Of a stretch of DNA of 64,000 nucleotides, positions 1-7,474 are shown one piece after another. This stretch comes from Campylobacter concisus (GTDB lineage Bacteria; Campylobacterota; Campylobacteria; Campylobacterales; Campylobacteraceae), in assembly GCF_003048535.1 (NCBI RefSeq), contig NZ_PIRQ01000002.1, positions 243,947 to 307,946 of the forward strand, read 5' to 3'. Each line of letters begins with the position of its first letter. Positions within the stretch are counted from its first letter, which is position 1. The notes below the pieces were generated by a model. That model worked only from the letters and a program-made list of their open reading frames with translations. It made no database searches and was not told the origin of the DNA. A program made the position numbers and the translations under genes.

Positions 1-1
1 T

Positions 2-742
2 TATCCAGCTCCGAACAAGCGAGGTGGCGCATTTTCTCACTCAGGATCAAGCGACACTCACCCTTATGTTTTGCTAAATCACACAAACCAGCGAAGAGAC
101 CTTTTTACGCTAGCTCACGAGCTTGGTCACGCTGTGCATCAAAAGCTCTCTTATAATGTAAGCTACCTAAACTCAGATACTCCGCTAACCACGGCTGAGA
201 CGGCCTCAGTCTTTTGCGAGATGTTAGTTTTTGACCACGTAAAAGAAAACCTTAGCAAAAAAGAGAAAATTTCACTGCTTGCTGGCAAGATCGAGGATAT
301 ATTTGCCACGCTTTACCGCCAGATAAATTTCACCACCTTTGAAAGGGCTGTGCACGCACACGAGGGCGAGATCAGCCTAGATGAGCTAAATAAAATTTGG
401 CTAAGAGAGAGCAAAAAGATGTTTGGCAAAAGCGTCACGCTAAATGACTACTACAAAATTTGGTGGAGCTACATCCCGCACTTCATCCACACTCCATTTT
501 ACTGCTACGCCTACTCTTACGCGCAGCTTCTTGTGCTTGCACTTTTTGGGCTTTATAAAAGCGGCAAATGCAAAAATTTTGTTGAAATTTACACCGAGTT
601 TTTGAGCCTTGGCGGCAGCCTTAGTCCAAAGGAGCTTGTGGCTAAATTTGGCTTTGATATCGATGATAAAAATTTCTGGCAGATCGGCATAAACGAGGTT
701 AAAAAGCTAGTAGATGAGTTTTTAGAAATTTCAAAGGATTAA
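2..742 (+). CDS. pepF: M3-family oligoendopeptidase F, 3' part (5' end outside window)
   Basis: Zinc metallopeptidase that trims short peptides in the cytoplasm. The reading frame is open from the first bases of the window, so the N-terminal part lies upstream and only about 246 residues are visible. The visible part starts with the conserved GGAFSHSG-type stretch before the active site and contains the zinc motif HELGH near position 116, followed about 25 residues later by the third-ligand region TTAETASVFCEM. The C-terminal helical part, with the tyrosine-rich stretch seen in PepF proteins, is complete. The next gene starts one base after the stop, so they are probably cotranscribed. The family is clear; substrate specificity is not known. 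Confidence 0.93.
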   Translation, partial: YPAPNKRGGAFSHSGSSDTHPYVLLNHTNQRRDLFTLAHELGHAVHQKLSYNVSYLNSDTPLTTAETASVFCEMLVFDHVKENLSKKEKISLLAGKIEDIFATLYRQINFTTFERAVHAHEGEISLDELNKIWLRESKKMFGKSVTLNDYYKIWWSYIPHFIHTPFYCYAYSYAQLLVLALFGLYKSGKCKNFVEIYTEFLSLGGSLSPKELVAKFGFDIDDKNFWQIGINEVKKLVDEFLEISKD

Positions 743-743
743 G

Positions 744-1193
744 ATGTTAGACGAAATTTTAGATGATGAGAAATTTTCGCTTTTGATGAAGATGCACGTC
801 TATGAGTGTATTGATTTTTTGCTTGAAAAAGGGGTAAATTTCTCAGTTATGGCAAATTTACCGCTAGTTAGCTTTGAGCCAAGCTTGCCAGATGAGATAA
901 GTAGAAGCTTTAGCATGCCTGTCATTATGTTTTCACTTGGTGGTTATACGCTTGAGAGTGCGAAACTAACGCAAGATGAGCTTAGCTTTGAGGCCGGCTT
1001 TGGTAGTGAAAATTTTGCCTCTGTGATCTCCTTTCCGCTCGGTGCAGTGGTTCAAATTTTGGTTGAAAATAGCCCGATCCTTGTAAATTTTTCTATTCAT
1101 AAGCCAAAAGAGAAGCAAGCAGACCACACAAAAAAATCAGTTTCAGTATTTTTGCAAAATCCTAAAAATAAAGATATATTTAAGAAAAAATAG
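744..1193 (+). CDS. SspB-like protein, candidate ClpXP adaptor
   Basis: A 149-residue cytoplasmic protein with no signal peptide. It opens with a helix (residues about 14-28) and continues with a beta-rich core ending in a pattern like SspB: an F-x-A-x-FG element (FEAGFG, about 82-87), then VISFPLGAVVQI, where SspB has VSVPLAAVLAI. It ends in a polar, lysine-rich tail (about 120-149) finishing KDIFKKK, which recalls the flexible tail by which SspB docks on ClpX, especially the short alphaproteobacterial form. SspB delivers ssrA-tagged peptides to ClpXP; smpB, needed for tagging, lies 4 kb downstream. Visible: fold-like pattern and tail. Inferred: adaptor function. It could instead be an unrelated conserved Campylobacter protein. 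Confidence 0.5.
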   Translation: MLDEILDDEKFSLLMKMHVYECIDFLLEKGVNFSVMANLPLVSFEPSLPDEISRSFSMPVIMFSLGGYTLESAKLTQDELSFEAGFGSENFASVISFPLGAVVQILVENSPILVNFSIHKPKEKQADHTKKSVSVFLQNPKNKDIFKKK

Positions 1194-1213
1194 TAATTTT
1201 AAGCATTTTTGGC

Positions 1214-1219
1214 TAAAAT
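1214..1219 (+). promoter_or_regulatory. Probable sigma70 -10 element for the helicase operon
   Basis: TAAAAT preceded by GGC and a T-rich stretch, the usual Campylobacter promoter form without a clear -35 box. It sits between the candidate TTG start at 1209 and the ATG at 1245. If used, transcription begins near 1226, which excludes the TTG start and supports the ATG. Confidence 0.4.
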
Positions 1220-1244
1220 CAAAAGAAAATTTAAAAAGCAAAAA

Positions 1245-3314
1245 ATGGAAAAATTACTATCAAATTTAAACGAATCTCAGCGCGAAGCAGCTACTCATAT
1301 AGATGGCCCGATGCTCATACTTGCAGGAGCTGGCAGCGGCAAGACAAAGACGATCACAACTAGGCTTGCCTACCTTATCGGCGAGGTCGGTATAGACGCA
1401 GCAAATACGCTAACTCTTACTTTTACAAACAAAGCCGCCAACGAGATGCGTAGTAGAGCCATGGCGATGCTAAGCCAAAGCGGCAAAAACTATTCGCCAC
1501 TACTTTGCACATTTCATAAATTTGGACTTTTGTTTTTAAAGCTTTACATAGAAAAACTTGGTAGAAAAAACAACTTCGTCATAATCGATACTGATGATAA
1601 AAAACGTATCATCAAAAGCTTTGAAAGTCCAGTTGCCACGGCGATTTTGTCAAGCGAAATTTCAAATTATAAAAACTCACTTTTAAGCGTCGAAGAGGTC
1701 TATAAAAACGCAAATTTCTCTTCATTTGATAAAAGCAAGGATAACTTTTACAAGCAAGCTGCTCAAATTTATGAAAAATATGAAGAATATTTAAAGACAA
1801 ATAATCTTGTTGATTTTGACGATCTGCTCGGGCTTACATATAAAATTTTAGACGAAAACGAAGAGCTTGCTAGAGAAATTTCAAACCGATACAAATACAT
1901 AATGGTCGATGAGTATCAAGACACAAACGACCTTCAGTATAAACTGCTAAAAAAGCTCTGTCTATGCCACGAAAACATCTGCGTCGTGGGTGATGACGAT
2001 CAAAGTATCTACGGCTGGCGCGGCGCGAAAATAGATAATATCTTAAATTTTAAAGATCAGTTTAAAGATGTAAAGATCATTAGACTTGAGAAAAACTACC
2101 GCTCGAGCGAGGCGATACTAAAAGCCGCAAACGAGCTGATAGATCATAACCGCAACCGCCTTGGTAAGAAGCTTGTAGGCACAAAAGGCGAAGGCGAGGC
2201 CGTAAATTTGATAGAGAGCTTTGATGAGAGCGTCGAGGCTGGCAAGATCGCAAAATGCATAAAAGAGCTTTTAAGTAAAGGCGTGCAGGCAAAAGATATC
2301 GCTATCTTATACCGCATAAATGCACTCTCTCGCTCGCTTGAAGATGGGCTAAACAAAGAGCAAATCGCTTATAAAATGGTCGGCGGCGTTAAATTTTACG
2401 AACGAGCCGAGATCAAAGATATCATAAGCTACCTAAGGCTGATAAACAATCCAAACGATGATTTTTCAATAAGGCGCATCATAAACCGCCCAAAACGAGG
2501 ACTAGGCAAAGTAAGTCTTGATAAGCTTGAAAAAATGGCATTTGAAGGCAAAATTTCCATTTACGAGGCGATCTCAAACATCTCTGATAACGACGAAGCC
2601 TTTAGCAAAAAGGTAAAATCAGCCCTTCTTGAGTTTGCAAACAACCTAAAAGAGCTTCAAGAAAGCAGCTCGGTTTTTGACCTAATAGATAAATTTGAAG
2701 CAAAATTTGGCGTGAAAAAATACTACGAGAGCCTGCCAGATGGCGCTGAAAGAGCGGCAAATATCGATGAGTTTTACGCTGTTTTAAAAGATCAGATCAA
2801 GCAAAATCCAAGCTTTGATCTGGAGGAATTTCTAAACGAGATCACGCTAACAAGTGAGCAAGACGGCATCAGTGATGAGGCTATAAGTATTATGAGCGTG
2901 CATGCGAGCAAGGGGCTTGAGTTTGAGCACCTTTTTGTTATCGGTCTTGAAGAGGGATTTTTCCCGCTTATTGGCGATGGTAGCGACATCGAAGAGGAGC
3001 GCAGGCTCGCTTACGTGGCGATAACAAGAGCCAAAAGGACACTTAGCCTAAGCTTTGCAAATTCGCGCTTTTACAAAGGTCAGCGTACAAGGTTAAATAA
3101 GAGTAGATTTTTAAGCGAGAGCGGCATAACGCATGGCTCGCTAGTTATCGAACAGAGCAATGAATTTAAAAAAGGCGACCTTGTTAAACATAAAATTTTT
3201 GGTATCGGCAGGGTGAGCGCGGTTAGCAAGATCAAAAAAGAATTTAAACTAACTATAAATTTTGGTGGCAATGTAAGAGAGATAATGTCAAGCTTCGTGG
3301 AAAAGGCCGTATGA
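1245..3314 (+). CDS. uvrD: UvrD/Rep/PcrA-family superfamily 1 DNA helicase
   Basis: ATP-dependent 3'-5' DNA helicase for repair or replication restart. With the ATG at 1245 it has 689 residues. The order of SF1A motifs is complete: Walker A GAGSGKT (28-34), motif Ia TLTFTNKAANEM, motif II VDEYQDTN, motif III VVGDDDQSIYGWRGA, motif IV region YRSSEAIL, motif V SVHASKGLEFEHLFV and motif VI VAITRAKR. The C-terminal end (FKKGDLVKHKIFGIGRV) matches the PcrA-type tail that contacts RNA polymerase. A TTG start at 1209 is open, but the ATG is followed directly by the family N-terminus (LNESQREA) and lies after a likely promoter. Its stop overlaps the truB start by 4 bases. UvrD and Rep roles cannot be told apart from sequence alone. 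Confidence 0.93.
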   Translation: MEKLLSNLNESQREAATHIDGPMLILAGAGSGKTKTITTRLAYLIGEVGIDAANTLTLTFTNKAANEMRSRAMAMLSQSGKNYSPLLCTFHKFGLLFLKLYIEKLGRKNNFVIIDTDDKKRIIKSFESPVATAILSSEISNYKNSLLSVEEVYKNANFSSFDKSKDNFYKQAAQIYEKYEEYLKTNNLVDFDDLLGLTYKILDENEELAREISNRYKYIMVDEYQDTNDLQYKLLKKLCLCHENICVVGDDDQSIYGWRGAKIDNILNFKDQFKDVKIIRLEKNYRSSEAILKAANELIDHNRNRLGKKLVGTKGEGEAVNLIESFDESVEAGKIAKCIKELLSKGVQAKDIAILYRINALSRSLEDGLNKEQIAYKMVGGVKFYERAEIKDIISYLRLINNPNDDFSIRRIINRPKRGLGKVSLDKLEKMAFEGKISIYEAISNISDNDEAFSKKVKSALLEFANNLKELQESSSVFDLIDKFEAKFGVKKYYESLPDGAERAANIDEFYAVLKDQIKQNPSFDLEEFLNEITLTSEQDGISDEAISIMSVHASKGLEFEHLFVIGLEEGFFPLIGDGSDIEEERRLAYVAITRAKRTLSLSFANSRFYKGQRTRLNKSRFLSESGITHGSLVIEQSNEFKKGDLVKHKIFGIGRVSAVSKIKKEFKLTINFGGNVREIMSSFVEKAV

Positions 3315-4132
3315 ACGCCATCTTCGTAGCAAACAAGCCAGCTGGCATGAGCTCAAACCACTTTTTAGGGCGACTAAAGAGAAAATACGGCGTTAAAAAG
3401 GCTGGATTTTCAGGCACACTTGATCCATTTGCTAGCGGCTGTCTCATCGTTGCCTTTGGTTCATATACGAAATTTTTTAGATTTTTAGACAAAAGTCCAA
3501 AAGTCTATGAAGCTACGATCTGGCTTGGGGCTAGCAGTCCAAGCATGGATAATGAAAATATCACTGAAATTTCAAATGTAAAAGAGCTAAATTTAGAAAA
3601 ACTTGAAGTCATAAGAGGTGAGCTAACTGGTAAGATAAGCTACATCCCACCAAAATTTAGCGCCAAGCATATAAATGGCACAAGAGCCTATAAGCTAGCT
3701 AGAAATGGCAAAGAATTTGAGCTAAAGACAGAAACGATGGAAATTTTTGATAGCCAAATTTTAAACTACTCGCACCCATTTTTAACCATTCGTTTAAGTG
3801 TAAGCGAAGGAAGTTATATCCGTTCGTATGCAGAAATTTTTGGAAAAAAGCTTGGTTATAATGTAACTTTAAGCTCATTAAAAAGGATAAGTGAAGGCAA
3901 ATTTTGCTACGAAAATGAAAAATTTTTGAATATTTGTGATTTTTTAAATATTCAGAAAAATACATACTTTGGGGATATAAATGATATTCTTGATGGTAAG
4001 AAATTAAAAATTAACGATTTTGAAACACAAAAGCAAGGAATTTATTTGCTAAATTATGATAAATTTATGAGCGTAATCCAAATCACGGATGATACTATAA
4101 ATTACACTCTAAATAAGGTTGAAAAATGTTAA
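3311..4132 (+). CDS. truB: tRNA pseudouridine(55) synthase TruB
   Basis: Converts uridine 55 in the T-loop of tRNAs to pseudouridine. It has 273 residues, a compact form typical of Campylobacterota. The family motif GFSGTLDPFASG is present with the catalytic aspartate at residue 38. The N-terminal motif (VANKPAGMSSN) and the later ISYIPPKFSAKHINGTRAY and GSYIRSYAE motifs confirm TruB over the related RluA/RsuA types. The start codon overlaps the uvrD stop (ATGA) and the gene end overlaps csrA by 7 bases, so translation of the three is probably coupled. Confidence 0.95.
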   Translation: MNAIFVANKPAGMSSNHFLGRLKRKYGVKKAGFSGTLDPFASGCLIVAFGSYTKFFRFLDKSPKVYEATIWLGASSPSMDNENITEISNVKELNLEKLEVIRGELTGKISYIPPKFSAKHINGTRAYKLARNGKEFELKTETMEIFDSQILNYSHPFLTIRLSVSEGSYIRSYAEIFGKKLGYNVTLSSLKRISEGKFCYENEKFLNICDFLNIQKNTYFGDINDILDGKKLKINDFETQKQGIYLLNYDKFMSVIQITDDTINYTLNKVEKC

Positions 4133-4356
4133 TCCTAGCAAGAAAAGAAAATGAAGAAATTTTAATAGGAAATGACATAAAAGTTGTCATAGTAAATATT
4201 TCAAAAAATACTGTTAAACTCGGCATCGAAGCGCCACGAAATACAATGATACTAAGAAGTGAACTAGCAAATGATATTAAAAACGAAAATATCCATGCCA
4301 CAAAAACTGCAAGTGAAGCCGATATCCACGAGCTAGCTAAAAAAATCGAGAAATGA
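4126..4356 (+). CDS. csrA: Carbon storage regulator CsrA (RNA-binding)
   Basis: Small dimeric RNA-binding protein that blocks or stabilises mRNAs at GGA sites. It has 76 residues, begins MLILARKENEEI as expected, and keeps the EAPRNTMILRSEL segment that forms the RNA-contacting strand and the helix entrance. In Campylobacter, CsrA represses flagellin translation and is titrated by FliW; no fliW is seen here. It lies inside a chain of overlapping genes: 7 bases with truB upstream and an ATGA overlap with ispE downstream, so its dose is tied to housekeeping genes. The C-terminal tail is longer than the 61-residue E. coli protein. Confidence 0.96.
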   Translation: MLILARKENEEILIGNDIKVVIVNISKNTVKLGIEAPRNTMILRSELANDIKNENIHATKTASEADIHELAKKIEK

Positions 4357-5096
4357 AAAGCTTTGCAAAGATAAATATATTTTTAAAGATAGTTGGCACT
4401 AGAGGCAGCTACCACGAAATTTTATCGCGCTTTATCCTCTGTGAGCAGCTTTTTGATGAAATTTATTTTAAGAAATCAGATTCGTTTGCTATAGAATGTA
4501 ACAACAGCGATATAAAAGATAACATCATTCAAAAAGCGATAGATGAGCTAAAAAGAGCCGGCTTTTCAAACGAGCTTGACGAGTTTTTTAGCTCCCATAA
4601 AATCATCATCAACAAAAATATCCCAATTGGTGCGGGTCTAGGAGGAGGCAGTTCAAACGCTGCCACCTTTTTACTAATGGTAAATGATGAGCTAAATTTA
4701 AATATAAAACGCGAAAATTTGATGCAAATAGCGTCTAAAATCGGCGCAGACGTGGCCTTTTTTGTAAGTGGCTACAAGGCAGCAAATGTAAGCGGCATAG
4801 GCGAGATCATAGAAGAATTTGATGACGAAGTGCCAAATTTAAATATCTTCACGCCAAATGTTTTTTGCTCTACACCGGCGGTTTATCAAGAATTTAGAAG
4901 CAATTTCTTACAATACATAGACGTTAATGCTGCAAAAAAGATGCAAAATTTAAAGAGCAAAGAGTTAGTTGAAATTTATAAAAACGGGGAGCTAAACGAT
5001 CTCTTTGCCCCATGCTTCAAACTCTATCCACAGATGAACGAGTTTAGAGATAAATTTCTAAGTGGCAGCGGCAGTAGCGTATTTAGCGTAAAATAA
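4353..5096 (+). CDS. ispE: 4-diphosphocytidyl-2-C-methyl-D-erythritol kinase IspE
   Basis: GHMP-family kinase of the non-mevalonate isoprenoid pathway; it phosphorylates CDP-methylerythritol. 247 residues, short for the family (usually 280 or more). The N-terminal [11 protein letters not shown] motif contains the conserved lysine and asparagine that hold substrate. The GHMP phosphate-binding loop [11 protein letters not shown] lies at residues 91-101, and GADVAFF carries the catalytic aspartate. The C-terminal GSGSSVFSV matches the third GHMP motif. The start overlaps the csrA stop (ATGA). Confidence 0.94.
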   Translation: MKSFAKINIFLKIVGTRGSYHEILSRFILCEQLFDEIYFKKSDSFAIECNNSDIKDNIIQKAIDELKRAGFSNELDEFFSSHKIIINKNIPIGAGLGGGSSNAATFLLMVNDELNLNIKRENLMQIASKIGADVAFFVSGYKAANVSGIGEIIEEFDDEVPNLNIFTPNVFCSTPAVYQEFRSNFLQYIDVNAAKKMQNLKSKELVEIYKNGELNDLFAPCFKLYPQMNEFRDKFLSGSGSSVFSVK

Positions 5097-5107
5097 AAGG
5101 TAAAATT

Positions 5108-5563
5108 TTGATAAAAGATCTAGCAAAAAACAAAAAAGCTTTGCATGACTTTAGCATACTTGAAACCTTCGAGGCTGGCATCGTTTTAAAAGGTAGCGAA
5201 GTCAAAGCTCTAAGGGCTGGTAGAGCAAATCTAAAAGATAGCTTTGTACGTGTCATAAAAGGCGAACTTTTCTTACTAAACGCCCATATCAGCTATCTTG
5301 AGACCACACATAGCGCATTTCGTCCAAATGAGCGAGCAGCCAGAAAACTTTTGATGCATAGAAAGCAGATCGATAAAATTTTCGGTCAGGTCTCACAAGA
5401 TGGACTTACTTTGGTCGTTTTGGCACTTTATCTAAGCGATAAAAACATCGTAAAAGCAAGACTTGCCCTTGCAAAAGGTAAAAATTTACACGACAAGCGC
5501 GAGACTTTAAAAAGACGCGAGGCAGACAAAGAGGCAAGAGCTGCCATAAAAAGATATGTTTAA
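5108..5563 (+). CDS. smpB: SsrA-binding protein SmpB
   Basis: Binds tmRNA and brings it to stalled ribosomes for trans-translation. 151 residues. The beta-barrel core motifs are present: [30 protein letters not shown] and KDSFVRV near the start, and the C-terminal basic helix [17 protein letters not shown] that mimics the missing codon-anticodon stem. The start is a TTG at 5108, chosen because the family N-terminus begins there and an AAGG ribosome-binding site sits 7 bases upstream. It follows ispE by 11 bases and is likely part of the same transcript. Confidence 0.95.
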   Translation: MIKDLAKNKKALHDFSILETFEAGIVLKGSEVKALRAGRANLKDSFVRVIKGELFLLNAHISYLETTHSAFRPNERAARKLLMHRKQIDKIFGQVSQDGLTLVVLALYLSDKNIVKARLALAKGKNLHDKRETLKRREADKEARAAIKRYV

Positions 5564-5571
5564 GGGATAAG

Positions 5572-6168
5572 ATGAAGAATTTACTAGTTTTAATAATCGC
5601 TTTATTTGCTTTTTTTGGTTGTGGCGAAGATGAGAGCAGCAGTGCAAATTTTGAAGAATTTAGTCCAAACGAAGAGGTTAAGCTTGTAGATGTAAGCGGC
5701 AAGGAGCTTACTTTAATTAGAAAAGATCACGGCTTTGCCATCAAAAATGATGAAAATAAGGTTTTGATGATCGACATTTTTGGCACATTTTGCCCACCTT
5801 GCCAAAAAGAGGCAGCCGAGCTTACAAAATATCAGCTTGAAAACAAAGATAAATTTACACTAATCGGACTAACTCACTTTGAAAATGTCACAAATGAGTA
5901 TGTTTTGCACGAATTTATGCAAAAATTTAACGCCTATTATTTCATAACAAACGATCAAAAGATAAATGACAGACTTGCCGAACAGATCGTAAGAGACATC
6001 GAATACAAACACGAGATCGCACTACCTTTTAAAGTAGTGATAAAAAATGGCGAATATCAAATTTTAACAGACGTAGATAGCGGACAATACGGGGTAAAAT
6101 ACTATCTTGGTGGTATAAAAGTCACAAAAATGAAAGAAGATCTGGCAAAAATTTATGAGACAAAATAA
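5572..6168 (+). CDS. TlpA-like thiol-disulfide lipoprotein
   Basis: Exported thioredoxin-fold protein of 198 residues. The N-terminus is a lipoprotein signal (hydrophobic residues 3-14, then FFGC with Cys17 as the lipidation site), so it should be anchored in a membrane facing the periplasm. The active site is CPPC at residues 74-77 in the context IDIFGTFCPPCQKEA, typical of TlpA/ResA reductases rather than DsbA. A cis-proline is likely at LPFKVV. Proteins of this type reduce cytochrome c haem-binding cysteines or keep other periplasmic thiols reduced; which applies here is not visible. It starts 8 bases after smpB. Confidence 0.85.
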   Translation: MKNLLVLIIALFAFFGCGEDESSSANFEEFSPNEEVKLVDVSGKELTLIRKDHGFAIKNDENKVLMIDIFGTFCPPCQKEAAELTKYQLENKDKFTLIGLTHFENVTNEYVLHEFMQKFNAYYFITNDQKINDRLAEQIVRDIEYKHEIALPFKVVIKNGEYQILTDVDSGQYGVKYYLGGIKVTKMKEDLAKIYETK

Positions 6169-6181
6169 ATTTGCCCTATAT

Positions 6182-6199
6182 TTGGAACATCGTTTGCTT
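6182..6199 (+). promoter_or_regulatory. Sigma54 (RpoN) promoter of flgBC-fliE
   Basis: A -24/-12 pair: GG at 6184-6185 and GC at 6196-6197, exactly ten bases apart, in the context TTGGAAC-N5-TTGCTT. This is close to the Campylobacter RpoN consensus for rod and hook genes. The flgB start is about 32 bases downstream of the -12 element. Activation would need FlgR, which is not in the window. Confidence 0.85.
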
Positions 6200-6230
6200 A
6201 TAAAAATGTGAAATTTCATAAGGATTTTAA

Positions 6231-6665
6231 ATGTTTGTTTTAGATAAATCAAAATCTAGCCCACTTGTTGAATCAGCTCTTGCGGGCAGAGAACTACGCC
6301 AAAAACTAATCTCTGGCAATCTTGCAAACGTTGATACACCATTTTACAAGGCTAGAGATATAAGATTTGAAGATGTTTTAAAAGAAAAAGCAAATGAAAT
6401 TTATAACACTTCAAGCCAAAAAAAGCTACAACTTGCTAAGACAAACGAAGCACATATGGCTGCAGTTGATTTTCCAAAAAGCGACACAGCTCAAATTTTC
6501 TTGCGTGACGGTCACATGGCTAGAAACGACGCAAATACAGTCGACCTTGACATAGAAACAACAGAAATGGGCAAAAATACAGTTATGATAAACGCTCTTG
6601 ATAACGCCTACAAGGCTCAAAGCAATATCTTTAAAAGCGTAATAGACGCAAGTGCTAAAAACTAG
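6231..6665 (+). CDS. flgB: Flagellar basal-body rod protein FlgB
   Basis: Proximal rod subunit of the flagellar basal body, 144 residues. The N-terminal rod/hook motif (LVESALAGRELRQKLISGNLANVDTP) is diagnostic, with the ANVDTPFYKARDIRFEDVL continuation typical of FlgB. The C-terminal helix, TTEMGKNTVMINALDNAYKAQ, pairs with the N-terminal helix in the rod fold. It is the first gene of the flgB-flgC-fliE unit, follows a sigma54 promoter and has an AAGGA ribosome-binding site. It is exported by the flagellar type III apparatus without a cleaved signal. Confidence 0.96.
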   Translation: MFVLDKSKSSPLVESALAGRELRQKLISGNLANVDTPFYKARDIRFEDVLKEKANEIYNTSSQKKLQLAKTNEAHMAAVDFPKSDTAQIFLRDGHMARNDANTVDLDIETTEMGKNTVMINALDNAYKAQSNIFKSVIDASAKN

Positions 6666-6670
6666 GAGAG

Positions 6671-7174
6671 ATGATGTCATACTTAAATGATTTTGATATT
6701 AGCGGATACGGACTAAGCGCGCAACGCTTCAGGATGAACGTCATCAGCTCAAACATAGCAAACGCTCAAACCACAAGAACGGCTGAGGGTGGCCCTTACA
6801 GAAGGCAAGAGGTCATCTTTAAAGAGATGAACTTTGATAAAATTTTAAACGATCAGCTTAAAAACTCACAAAGTTTGCTTGATTATGAAAATCCACTCGA
6901 CGACCCAAGCTCACCTAAGAACGCTCACCCTGCCCTAACTAGCGTGATCGTGGATAAAGTGGTGCGTGACGACAAGGACTTTCAGCTAAAATACGACCCA
7001 AGCCATCCAGACGCAAATGCAAATGGCTACGTTGCATTTCCAAATATAAATCCGGTTATTGAGATGTCTGACCTACTTGAAGCAACAAGGGCATATCAAG
7101 CAAACGTGGCAGCCTTTCAAAATGCAAAAACAATAGCACAAAGTGCGATATCACTTATTTCAGGACAAGCATAA
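6671..7174 (+). CDS. flgC: Flagellar basal-body rod protein FlgC
   Basis: Proximal rod subunit of 167 residues. The N-terminal DISGYGLSAQRFRMNVISSNIANAQT-type motif and the C-terminal MSDLLEATRAYQANVAAFQNAK motif are those of FlgC. The ribosome-binding site AGGAG is 4-7 bases before two adjacent ATG codons at 6671 and 6674; I list the first. It follows flgB by 5 bases and its stop overlaps the fliE start by one base (TAATG). Confidence 0.96.
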   Translation: MMSYLNDFDISGYGLSAQRFRMNVISSNIANAQTTRTAEGGPYRRQEVIFKEMNFDKILNDQLKNSQSLLDYENPLDDPSSPKNAHPALTSVIVDKVVRDDKDFQLKYDPSHPDANANGYVAFPNINPVIEMSDLLEATRAYQANVAAFQNAKTIAQSAISLISGQA

Positions 7175-7467
7175 TGATAAATAGTATAAATTTAGACAAA
7201 ATAAATAAAAATGAAAATTCAAATAAAATAGCAAAAGCAGGCGAAGAAGGCGGCTTTGAAAATGCTCTAAACGACTCTTTAAAAGAGCTAAATAAAGTCC
7301 AAATCAATGCAGATAAAGCCATAGCTGACCTTGCAACTGGCGAGGTAAAAGATCTTCACCAAGCTGCTATTGCGATAGGCAAAGCAGAGACTAGCATGAA
7401 GCTTATGCTAGAAATTCGCAACAAAGCACTAAGTGCTTATAAAGAAATTTCTAGAACACAAATTTAA
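7174..7467 (+). CDS. fliE: Flagellar hook-basal body protein FliE
   Basis: 97-residue protein that joins the MS ring to the rod. The conserved C-terminal half is clear: GEVKDLHQAAIAIGKAETSM then LMLEIRNKALSAYKEISRTQI, the usual FliE ending. The start overlaps the flgC stop. It closes the three-gene basal-body unit; the next gene, a transpeptidase, starts only 7 bases after the stop, so it may also respond to the sigma54 promoter. Confidence 0.95.
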   Translation: MINSINLDKINKNENSNKIAKAGEEGGFENALNDSLKELNKVQINADKAIADLATGEVKDLHQAAIAIGKAETSMKLMLEIRNKALSAYKEISRTQI

Positions 7468-7474
7468 GTCATTA

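Noticed and set aside
7433..7474. Upstream extension of the PBP into fliE
   Set aside because: The ATG at 7475 starts the normal short cytoplasmic tail before the membrane helix; the extension lies in another gene.
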